64,000 nt of DNA. Origin: Nephromyces sp. MM_2019. Taxonomy: Eukaryota; Apicomplexa; Aconoidasida; Nephromycida. The translations under genes were made by a program, and so were the position numbers. Under the pieces are notes generated by a model. The model was not told the DNA's origin and did no database searches. It saw only the letters and a list, made by a program, of their open reading frames with translations. The stretch's first letter is position 1. The number at the start of each line of letters is the position of its first letter. This document shows, piece by piece, positions 36,349 through 48,200 of the stretch. The stretch lies in assembly GCA_015657535.1 (NCBI GenBank), contig JADHZB010001758.1:62001-126000 (forward strand), written 5' to 3'.

Positions 36349-37516
36349 GTGAGCTCTGGCCTTAATATTTCTAAATTAAGTTGCATATTATAAGATTCTC
36401 ATTTTAAGAACTCCTACTTGGGGTATATATATGGATGCGCCACGCTCAAAGTTGAAGTCTAGTTTGCTCTGTGTGTGTGCAAGTCTCTTGTTCGCTGAAA
36501 TGGATAAAACCTTCAATTGCTTAACGAAATTGGGTTACTTTAGCTGAAGCAAATTTTTCAGCGGGTGATAAATGCAGCTCGCTTCTTTGCAGCTGAGACA
36601 TTTTTTTATAATAAAAGGCATATATGAAGCTAAAACCACTAGAATTTTTGAATTCCGCGGGGTTTTCTCACTTCCAAAAACAATAAACCTAAAAAAGTAT
36701 TGCTAAATTGATTCACCTATATTAATTCAAACCAGAAAATCTTGCGTACTTAATCGGAAAAGAATGTGACTAAAGCTGCTGCTTATGGCGGTAAGATTGC
36801 GACGCATAGCCTTAGCAAAATTTCAATGACCCCTGGACTTGGTGAACCCCTGTGCTCTGCAGCAGTTAATGTAATTTGACGTAGAAAGTGGCCAAAAGCC
36901 TGCAAGGCAACCACTAATAAAAGCGAAAATACCGAATTTTGTACCTGCATTTACTATAAATAAGTTTACGTGTCTGGATTAAAAAGGTCTTATCATCGTC
37001 ATGTCAAGTTGAACCATCTCCTAATATACTGCCTTAGCCCAATTTGGAGCTGAGAGCATATTAAGTTAAAAATCCCCCAATCTCGCAAAGATGAAAAATG
37101 CTTAATACAATTTGGCTTGGTACAAAATGTGAATGACGATGAGTACCTCCTAAATCGCAAAAATTTCCCGGTTTTATAGTAGTTAGTGTGCAACTGGGCA
37201 ATGTTCGCGGTGTTCGTGAAAGTGTGAATAAAGTTCGTGGATTTCAGCATAGCTGACTTTCCCGCAACTTTCTGGTTGCTGATGTTATGCATGTTTTATT
37301 TACTTGGTATCAACTTTTTTTAATGTCGCAACCAACGTAGTTCGCGCGAGGCAATTTATGAAATAGCAAACAGCATAAAAGTTAAAGGAAACTAGAAAAA
37401 TAGGGCTGAAGGAATATATAGACTTGTACGGATCGACCGCTAGGGAGGCCATCTTAGGTATAATAAGTGGATTTACTTCATTGGTTGCTTATTCTGTAAT
37501 TTTTGCTTGGTTGCAG
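36349..37516. other. stretch without a supported gene
   Basis: No exon chain seen. A 97-codon minus-strand frame with ATG at 37292 (stop 36999) is isolated and unrecognised. A donor-like ATCTTAG/GTATAA at 37476 follows a short open stretch but does not match the phase of the exon at 37517. Confidence 0.35.
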
Positions 37517-37775
37517 GAATATCACATTGCAGTTAACAGATTTAATACCTTTAGCATTAAAAATACTAGTATTTTTTATGTATGAAGGTCTAAATGAATC
37601 AAATAAAGATTCCCGAACGTCAAACGATAGTTCCATGAGTTCTATTTTCAATTCGCTAAAATACCTCTTTTACACCGGAGACACACCATACAACTTCTCT
37701 AATAATCTAATTAATTCCTCTTTGGAGGCGCGTATAGATATTTCACTGGAAGCTCATGTCGCTGCAGAGTACTAG
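37517..37775 (+). CDS. terminal exon of an unrecognised protein
   Basis: Acceptor GCTTGGTTGCAG ends at 37516; a second possible acceptor ACATTGCAG lies 16 bases on. The frame is open for about 86 cod­ons to TAG at 37773. It starts with a hydrophobic stretch (LTDLIPLALKILVFFMYEGL) followed by a Ser/Asn-rich hydrophilic part ending AHVAAEY. The codon pattern looks like real coding sequence. The upstream exon is not identified; the segments at 35.3-36.3 kb on the same strand are candidates. One membrane-like helix is possible. Confidence 0.4.
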
Positions 37776-37783
37776 AGAAGTAC

Positions 37784-37888
37784 AGCCTTGCGGAGCTTAA
37801 GCAACATGATGCATCGAATTAGCTAAGCAGCGCATGTTGGGCTTAGTAATATGGAGGGTTGGCAGACTTCTGAAGCGGTGCTTTTACG
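37784..37888 (+). rRNA. 5S rRNA-like sequence, probably diverged copy
   Basis: The block begins with GCCTTGCGG, as many protist 5S rRNAs do. Its centre AGCTAAGCAGCGC followed by TTGGGCTTAGTA resembles the conserved helix III/box A region of eukaryotic 5S rRNA. Further on, TGGAGGG and GGTGC appear at the expected spacing of the box C and 3' helix regions. It is about 105 bases, shorter than the usual ~119, with a deletion in the 5' half, so a pseudogene or a 5S-derived short retroelement is likely. It starts only nine bases after the stop of the upstream exon. A covariance-model search would decide. Confidence 0.33.
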
Positions 37889-38856
37889 ATTAAAACCCGC
37901 CAAACACATGATGCCAGAAATTTGGGCGTTACAGAGATAAAAACTCGGGAGGTATTGCGTCGCTAAGAGCAGCGAAATCCGTCAAAAACCTGCCATTACT
38001 CCGGCGAGTATCTTTTCTTATATATATAACCGGAGGTCAAAACCCGCTTCTTTAGATTGAGATACAAAGTCTTTATTTTAAATTGCTATGCAGCTTAACG
38101 AATACCTTGTTAGTTAAAAGTTAAATCACGAATTCCCCGAGAAAACGACCCAACTCACTGCACCTGATATCGAGTCTGAGCAGGAGAACATAGTTACAAA
38201 GTCATAGTCCTTAATTTATATAAGAAAAACGCTAGTACAAGCATGTATTTTTTTGTCTTGTCCGCATATATCTATACGTTGAGGCAATCATATTGGCAGC
38301 GCAGATAAAACTGGTGGAATGAGATGCTTAAGTCAAGCAGACTCCAGAGAGTGTTAAAGCGCATCGCGCTTACTGGAAGCGAATTTAGACTATATTTTTG
38401 AGTTCGCTTTACATTCAGTTTTTCCTTTCATTCAACCACAAAAGTCTTTCCAGTTTCCCATATTTCATCCAGATCGCGCAATTCCTTATGGTAGCTGCTT
38501 CCAGAGCCACTCAATCGAAAGATGAAAGCGCGCAATAGAACTTGTACGAAAAACAGCAACAAGTAGAATATTTGGCGGCTCTCAATTCCATATACTCTGC
38601 TTTAGCAACTGAAAAGCAGAACAAAGAAAATTAAAGAATATGTCATTATAACAATGATGAAACGATTAAAGAGGAAAAAATGTAGAAAACCGCGCTATTT
38701 ACACGTCATATCAACTAAAATACAATGCGGAGTACGGAATAACATGAGAAAAATTTCATAAACTCACGGAACTCAAAACAGTTAAAAGTACATTAAAGCG
38801 AAGCAAACGTAAAATTTACGGGGAACGAATGATATCCCCAAAATAGCCGCGAGCTT

Positions 38857-41800
38857 TTACTGGCTAGACCCCCATGGGTAGCTCATTATCTCAAGGAGTG
38901 AATTCCTTACTTCTCGAAGTTCCAGCTTCATCTTTCCGAGCGAAATTGACTTTCTCTTGTTTAGATCGGCCGAATCTTCATCTTCGCTAGCATCACTTAG
39001 ATCCAAGTCTGCCTTACTGGCCATCGCCTTTAATTGAGAGTCATGCTTGTGGCTTTTATTGATCTAAAGGTAAAGATATGTGCAGGAAGATAAAAAAAAA
39101 ATGCAATTGGAACTATATTAAAGGCAGCCAGAAGCAAGGATTTATTAAACATTGATGGCATGCAACAAACTTATAAATATTTGGCTAAGAATAAAAATGA
39201 ATTTTTATTCATAAAAAATAAAGGTTCCAACATACATATAGGCAAGATAAAATATATAATAATATTGATTTTTTAGCTATAGAAAACTAAGGAGATAAAA
39301 AAACTCTAATTCCACTACTTGAAACATTACCAAATGCTCTTCAGATTCGAGTTTCTCTATTAGGCGGAAACGCTTCCTCATTGCTGAAGAAAAAATCAAA
39401 CAAATGCATAGTGAGAGTACAAAAAGGGAATTATAGAGTAAGTAGCTTGTAGCACTGAGCAGCACACACATGGCTTCATCCTGCACACACAAATTGAATC
39501 TTTAAGTAAGAAACTAGGCTCAGAATGGGGTATATATTAGAGTTTTGACAATATTGCACTTTTATTATCACAAGAAAATCAAAAATTTGTAGGAAAACAT
39601 TTTTTTTGGGTCTTTTTGCAAAAGATTTTTAAGAGAAGAGAAAAATATTCGCAAAGCAATAAATCCAGCAAAAAATAATTGAAGAAGAGAGAAATCATCC
39701 AAAAACTCGTAATATTCTACAAGAAAAATAGGTCCTGGAAAATTTATAAGTATCCGCACATACAGAAAATAGTTCTTGAAGACATCCTATTAGTTTCCTG
39801 CTTCTAAAGAAGACAGTATTCATTGAGCACAAAATTGTTTTTCCCCTAATTTTTTCCAACACTCTATATAGCGATAGCAGCAAAGCAAATAATGCCATCG
39901 CACACAAAAGTGCGAAAATTTCAGCTATCGATTTTATCTAATAAGATCATTTAAGGCAGGATGCAGCCAGGCAAGGTTAAGGTAGCAAGATTTTTAAAGA
40001 TGAAATTGAACTGGCAAATATCAAAAGTTTTTTTCCAGGTAGCACAACAGCGAATTTCTTGATGTAGCTACACATATAGCTTCAAAAGCAGCGAGAGCTC
40101 AAATATGTGGCTAAAATTAAGTAGTATTAGCCATAGATACACAAACACTGATGAGTTAATCCAGGCAAATGGCCCTACAGCCTTGGTATTTAACCTTCAT
40201 GAAATTGAAGATGCCAGAAATTTTTTTGCTGGCTTCCTCTAAAGACGAGAAAGCTAAGCAATAACTGGCTTGTTTAAAAGCTTCTTCGAAGAAATTAAAA
40301 GTAAAGAAAAAACATCATTACCAAAATAACTGCTAAAAGAAGTATAAGTAATAATTTACTAGCAGTTAAATCATCAATAAAAATCGGAGGAAAAATAAAC
40401 TTTAAATTGCATATACAACACACACGGAAGAAAATTCATTGCTCTTGTATTAGTATACGATTTAAGAGAAAAGTGTGCATTTCTGCATACTAGCTTATGG
40501 CCAGTGAGTGCAGATACGGGAAAATGTGTATGTCTGTGTATGTATGTGTGGGTGCCTGTCTGTGTATCTGTGTGAGTGCCTGTCTGTGTATGTTTTGGCG
40601 TAGCTTATAACCAGTGAGTGCAGAAACTTTACGATAAATCCTGAGACTCCTTCTGAAAATACATTGAAATTATTGGAGTGCTGCAGCAGGATAGATACTT
40701 TGTAAAAAAGCATCAAACCTGCAGCTTTTGGGGCAGAAAGCGGTGAGAGAATTGGCAATCTCCACTTTGCGTCACTCAACGACCCAAGATCGAGCTGACT
40801 GAAGATTTTCTCCCAATGAACACTGTTGCTTGGATCAGAGAAACACACACAAAATCCTGAAAAAAAGGTAAAATCCTCCAATAGCATATCAGAAGCAAAG
40901 CAAATGAAAAAGTTATATGCTGTGCGTGTGAGCAGTGTGTGTAGGTTGTGCATATAGGTTATGTGTGTAGGTACTATGTGCAGGTTGTGTGTGTAAGCTA
41001 TTGGTGTGGGTTTTGCGCGTAGGTTTTGTGTGTGTCGGCTGGGTATGTAAGCTGCGTTTGCAGGTAGTGTGGGTAGATTATGTGTGTAGCTTGAGTATGT
41101 AGGTTGTGCATGTAGGCCATGAGCGTAGGTTGTAAGTGTGCGGTTACCCGTAGGTAAACAGCACACCATACCAATAACGCCAATAGCTTCTGAAAAATCA
41201 AGAATCCTGCCTGGTGCACAATGAACCATCACCTCGCGGAGGTGAAACGGGAATTTCACGAAAACTACAAGAGCCAACCCTTGAATACCCGCAGTTAGTA
41301 AAGTCGTGAACTAGCATTACGTAAGAGAGTTAATATTGAGCCTCTAGCACACACAAAAATCCTCGTCATTCTTATCAATTTGTGCATGCCCAGGGGGTAA
41401 ACTTGAGATAACTTCATTCAGCAAGAGACTAGAAAAGATACGAAAATCTTTCGCAAACTGAAAAGTTCGTATGTGAAGAGCATCACACAAGCACACACCT
41501 ACACAAATACGGCGAAATACCTACTCACACACCGAAAAACCCCAACACACCAACACGCATACATACATACATACACACACACACAACAAAAAACCCGCAC
41601 ACACACACCCACACACATACACCAACCAACGCACAACCACACATACACATACACCCACCGACACACAACCATACACCCACACACACAACACATGCTAGAT
41701 ATGTACTCATCGATCGGGAAGATATTTCCCAGAGATTAACTTTGACAGAATCATGCTTTGGCAATATACCAACATGCATATAAGAAATGCAGTTTTTCCC

Positions 41801-44800
41801 TCCTCCTTCATATTTAGGCAGGATATTTTCTCATACAGAAAGTGCGTGCGAAAAATAGGGATTTCATCACTTTCTCAGCGTGATTACTTCGTGTGCTCAC
41901 CATTCTTCTTTGCACGAGCCGTACGGCCACTTCTATGAACAAAAATCGAAGCATCTCTTGGAATCTGAAAATGCACTACTACATCAACTCCAGTGAAATC
42001 TAGACCTCTTGATGCAACGTCCGTGGAAACTAGAACTGCAGTCTTTGCATTGGTAAATCTGAATTAATAGCATATGTTGAAGCACAAAAAGCGAAACTGT
42101 TGAAGAAAAAAGCGATAAAGTTGAAAAGAAGCGAAAAAGTTGAAGAAAAAGCTATAAAAGGCAGCGATGGAGTGCATTCACAGCTTTTAAGAGATTTAAA
42201 AAAAGGCAATAAAGAAAAACATCTTCTGAGGAGGGAACAGAGAATTGCCATGAAGCAATTTCCACATACAAACAATATTTGTTTCTCACATTCTATCAGC
42301 TGATATTAGTTCGCAAGAACAATACTAAAGTAACAACCTGCAAGAATTACACTACACAAAAACTGCAAAAGAAGATATCAAATAGAGCGAAAACGAGCAG
42401 AACTGCAAGAGAAGCCACATCTCACCATAATCTGAAGAAATTTTCGCTTTCAACGTTAACATTGAATGCTGAAAAGGCTGTAAAAAAAACATACACAAAA
42501 CTACAGCCTTAGGCTAATGAGAATTAAAATCCTGCTCTTCGGCAGGTGAAGAGTGCAAAAAACTCAACCATAGAGCAGCACTATCAAAGGTCTTCAATTT
42601 ATTAAGAAGATTCTCTCTAATATATGAGATAAAAATTCTACAAATCGCTCTTCTCAGTTGGCAACTACGACGCTACTAGGCGATTAGTCTAGAAAGCTAA
42701 CATCATTACAAGTTTTAAGAAAACAGCGGCATAAAGTAAAGCTCCAGGAAGTTGAGCTGGTTGATGCAAGTTGCTTCTAAATCAACATTCTGCTCCCCAT
42801 CTAAAAACCTCAAAGGTAACAAATTTAACAAATACACACACACAGACACACAAACACACACATGCAGAGCGATGCATTTAAAAAAAAAGCATTTTCAAAT
42901 GCGTGTATACGCCTTCCAGCAGTAAGCTTAAGCTTCTCTCCTTTTCGTGATGACTCTCCCACTCAAACTTTCTCATTCTCATATATCTTCAACGAGTATC
43001 TCAACAAAAGTAAAAAGGATAATATTCACAATAAAAGACAAACTTCCCTATCATATAATTTCAGCATAGTTACAGTCATTTACAGGTAAATAGAGAGAAG
43101 GGAGAGATGCTCTAAACTATATATAATCAGAAATTTACACGCAATTTAACTGTTCTAAAGGAAAAAAAAGGGATACACCCTCTAAACCACGTCGCACTAT
43201 CAATTAACATCAAATACAACTGCTTTCAAGGAAAAAACTACGACCTCCTGGCTCTACCAACCCATCATATTCAGCAAACGCCATAAAACCTCTAAAAAAA
43301 CCCGGCCAACACACACCATCTTTACCTGTCAAATTTTTTCAGTCTTTGCTTCTGAGAGAGCCCAGAATGAAGCCCACACACTACATCCACCTCATGAGCC
43401 CTTTTAAAACCAAAGTTCCCATGCTGAAACTGCTTGGGAAGCTGCTTCTCATGCTTATCTTCACAGAGCAGGAAGCAAAGCAACGACTCCAATCGGTAGA
43501 CATAGGAAATAGAGTTGACGAATACCACAGTCTTTTTAGTCTTCGACAGTGAAGCATGTGGAGCAGTTGTCGTTAACATCATCAAGAGAGCTCCCAATCT
43601 CATCTCCTACGAGCAGTGGTAACTCAGTGTGCGAGTGTGTGGATGATGGTGGGAAGAAGAAATAAGCTAAGAAGCAAACAATTGAGCTGGAAAGACTAAG
43701 CAGAGACAGAGAGACGGTAAGCCGGTGGGGTAATAGCCACAAGAAGATTAATTACAGAGCTGATTAAAAGAGGCTGGAAAACACGAGCTCACACACACAC
43801 ACATTCGCTAAACTGCTTTGCCTTGATAGTAAAGTTGGTTGTAGTCGCTAGGCCTCTATTCTTTAGAGTTTATACTGAGAAGCTAGATTCGCAGCACTTT
43901 TAAATCTTTAAAGGTAAAATAAGGAGAGTATCGCTGCAGATATGTACATATACAGAGAGAGAGAGAGAGATTCAGAGAGAGAGATTCAGAGAGAGAGAGA
44001 TTCAGAGAGAGATGAAGGCTTATCTATGGGTTGATGAAGCCTATCTTAATCTCTAAGTATATCAACGGGGCTTATCCTAGAAAAGTGGCTCACTCCTTCA
44101 ATGGAGACTACCTTAACAGCTCGCGCTCTATCAACCAGGCTTCACATACTGCTCCACTTCATATACATATACTTGAACTGATGATTTTAAAGCTTGAATT
44201 CTCACCATATCATCCGAGGAGCATTGAAGGACGCCAATAATTAAACCTTCTGGTAATAACACCGACGACATTCCGTTGTTTCCACGATTTGAAGAGACAC
44301 TATCCGAAGAAGAAGCTGGTATCTCCTTATGAGGATTAACGCTCTACGATGAGTGATATAAGGCAAGAAAAAGGTATATTTGGAGGGGAAAAGGTGGGTT
44401 TTTCAAGTGATTTTAAGCTGCAGCAAGCCTAAATTTTGAAAGAGAATTTTCTTCAACTTTGCACGGAAGGAGGAAAAATACTTTGAAAACATCCAATATC
44501 TACTTCAAGGTAGACAAGCAGAGCTCCATCACATATAAAAAACAAATAATACTCTATATAAAGAAGTTATAATAGTTTTCCTAGCTAAAAACTAAGGGAA
44601 TATTATAGGGTCTAGCTAAAGCCTATAAAGCTATCATGATATCAACTTATCTAGCAGTGGAGTGAGGCGTATATTATGGAATTCAGAATGCCCTTGAGAG
44701 GCCAGAGAAAGCAAGTTAATCCCCCCTTTGAAGTGAGAAGAGAAGCCATTATGTACCTGCTAGTGCCAAGAGCAACACACAGTGGGGTGAAGGACATACA

Positions 44801-45168
44801 AAAATCGCCTAAATAAGAACTACAGCAGAGTATGCTGCTTAAAATCAGGAGCAATACTATATAATGAAAGAATTTGACTGAAACTCCTGGATTTACTCGC
44901 AAATATATGATTTTAAACAGCAGAAAAACATAGAATAATATGATCAACTCATAAAAATAAACACACACACACACACAAGAAAAAACGGCTTAGAAGATGT
45001 AACCAGCAAAAAATTAGAAACGCATATACGGAGAATTCAAAAATTTCCAATAATAATCTCTATGCATTATTCTCAACAAGATCCAGTATCTTATGAAGAT
45101 CTCTCGCTATGCATTGCTTTCAACAATATCTAGACAAATAGACTATAAGATATTATTGAACACACATC

Positions 45169-45217
<49 letters not shown>

Positions 45218-48200
45218 CTGATTTTTGCAAAAACACTCACCCACCAAATTCACGACAAGCAGCTTGTTTCGTCGAATGTCTAACTCTCGTCGTTCAATGA
45301 GGCTTTCCAAGTTTCGATTAGACGTCTGATAATTTGGAACACGTCCTTTATCACTTTGCATTGTCTAATAAAGTAAAATGCCAACCACACACAAATATAT
45401 CAGTCATTGATAAAATGAGATAGTAAAAAGCCCGAGCTACAGTCCCGGTTTATGGGAAGACTGTGTGTGCGTGTGTAGATGTTTTTGCCCGCATGCGTGT
45501 TTTTCAAGAAATTTGTTTACTGCCCAAAGAATACGCTCAAATCAGCATGGAATTGCACACAGCAGCAAAGTATGCAGAAACGAACTCACACGTGACATAA
45601 GCAACAAACAAAGTTTCTGTATAAATCCTAGTCACTTTCATACATAAAATTCTCCCAGCTACATTTGAGAATGTTAAACACACAGATACTTGCAGAATTG
45701 ACGACAGAAAACGTGATGAGAAGCAGTAGGGCATAAATGAAGAAGAAATTTGAAGGAAACATAGCAATTTCACACGAACACAATCAATTCAAGCCATCAA
45801 AAAGCCAATAGTAACGAAAAGCAATCAATGAGATCACACACAAGACGTATAACACATATCTTAAACCGTAAATCCATGAAATAGAGCTATAAACTCACAC
45901 TAAAACCACGTTTTCCTATCCCCCCATAAGCAGCCAGAAAAGCATATAAACTTTTTCGAAATACACACACACACACGGGCGCTAGCACTTGATAAAAATA
46001 AGTGATGAAGTGTCGAATTCGCACACACAAGCGATAGAAGCGCTGTGTCTTCAAGACGAGAACAAATCAAAAATTTGTGCAAACAAATTTTTTCATAGTA
46101 TTAACCATCAACGTTTATCTTCAAGAAAATAAAAACTGGCGAGCTAAATCATACAACTATAAACTATATTAACATATATCAGCGTGAAAGTGACGTAGGA
46201 ACACACTTTCAAGCTAGTAAGCATCCTGAGTAATGGAGATAACATCAAATAAAAGAGGAGGAAGAATAAAATAGCAAAAGAAAACAAAGAGCTTCAGCAT
46301 GACAGCGATTTCATCAAAAAGGCCATAATCATTATATGAGATATCTTTCTATTCAAATTCATCCTCAAAAATTGAAGATTTATACTGAGTCTTAGCTCTT
46401 CTATTCAAATTCATCCTCAAAAATTGAAGATTTATACTGATTTGTTCGGCTAATTCCTGCTCTTACCTTTGGATTGAATCCCAGAGTAGCCGAAAATATA
46501 AAAGTTTGTAGTTGATCTAATCAGAACAAAGAAATATGAATGAAGATAACGCAACTAAAAGGCTATTTAAAGGCATTTAACACGTCTTTTTCTCGCTTGA
46601 AAAAATGGCTATTCATCGATGTCTCAACTAGTTTACCTACATCCAAAAATCGTGCGAAATTCGTGAAAATGTGGGATATATATATAGCCACAAAAACAAA
46701 TTTAAGCTGAAGTAATGTTTTCGATGGTAGATGCTTATCATTACAATAATGAAGATCAGCAAGAAACCAGCTCTACAAATTAGTAAAAATGACGAAAGAG
46801 AGGATCTTCGCAAAAAACTCAATCTTTCACCTCTTTTTCTCAGTTCTTCATGCACGAATTTGAGGATTTTAGAGAGATCGCGAAAACTTCCATCTTCAAG
46901 CAGGCGGTCGGCTTCATCAAGGACGAGGTGCCTCAAACCTTTGAGATCGATTTTTATTCCTTCGCTGTCGCCTTGATAGCTCATCTGCAATCATGAAACA
47001 TATAAGCTACCATAAAAAGCAGAAATATAAGCTTAAAGAGAGAGAATTCGATTAAACATGTGTGCATACACGCAAAATGAACTAGAATAGCAGCAAAATG
47101 AAATTAAAAAAATACACAAAAAAGTGGTTTATACTAGCCAAAAATACATGAAATGGATGCTGAAAAAGGCGAAAATAAACCCTGAAAAGAAGAGGGAAAA
47201 GATCATCCTCTTCTTTGTGTTTTTGAAGAATTTCTCAGATTGACACGAAAATGAAGCAAAGTTTCACTCATTGGGTGAGTCGTACGAAAAGAATAAAGAC
47301 TCTTTCGCAAAACAGGGGGAATATACGATTTACCTGCTACTTTTCATTCTCTCAGACTATTATAGGTGGTTTAAAAGAGAAAAAAAATACGATTTTGAAA
47401 TCAAAAACATGCTGATTATATTATTTCTAAAACTATGGTTTATAACTTGAGAAGATGAGGGTGAGGGAGTTAGGGGAGTCATCATCAAATCCTTCAATGA
47501 ATGTCTACGTCTTTCTTCATAAAAGTATTGAAAAGTTCGGGGAGCTTGGAATGGCTACCCTTTTAAAAGCCGTAAAAAAATCACACCACACCTGGCGAGT
47601 AGGCTCAATTAGTGACCACAGACGTCCGGGGGTACCAATAACAATCTGATGTTAGAAATGAGTTGAAAAATACGCACACATAAGGTGAAAGAATTAAGCT
47701 AGGAAATACAAAGAAATACAAAGAAATACAAAGAAATACAAAGAAATACAAAGAAATACAAAGAAATACAAAGAAATACAAAGAAATACAAAGAAATACA
47801 CACACACACACAGACACACACACAAGATGAAAAGGTAAGCTAAAAGAAACACAAACACAAAATCAAAATAAGACGAAATTGGCCTTCTTTGCCTATAATC
47901 ATCAAGGCAGCGAAAAAGTTAGCGAATCGAAAACCCAAATTTTTTCGATTGTTCGTAGAATTTTAGGAAAAAGGGGAAGTTTAACTACAAGAAAAGCAGC
48001 ATCAAATAAAAAATCATCTTCTATATACTTAAAAGTCCATCCAATACCATAAGGAACTCACTGGGAAGAAGTAAGAACGGCATATTAGCGATAGAAAAAT
48101 TAAACTTTATTATGTTTGAGAAAATATTGTGTATTAATACGAAAGTTGCAAAAAAGTTTCCAAGAAATTAAAATAAAGCCAATTAAACCCCAATCAAATT

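Noticed and set aside
36999..37292. 97-codon minus frame starting with ATG
   Set aside because: Isolated, unrecognised, no splice partners; kept only as a remark in the intergenic description.
41473..41779. Long open frames on both strands rich in His/Thr or Cys/Val
   Set aside because: They are translations of CA/GT microsatellites inside a helicase intron; the simple repeat keeps all frames open.
42100..42512. Lys-rich + strand frames
   Set aside because: A-rich helicase intron read on the wrong strand; composition explains the open frame.
47605..47823. 72-codon minus frame with repeated [10 protein letters not shown]
   Set aside because: Product of the 10-base tandem repeat in an intron.
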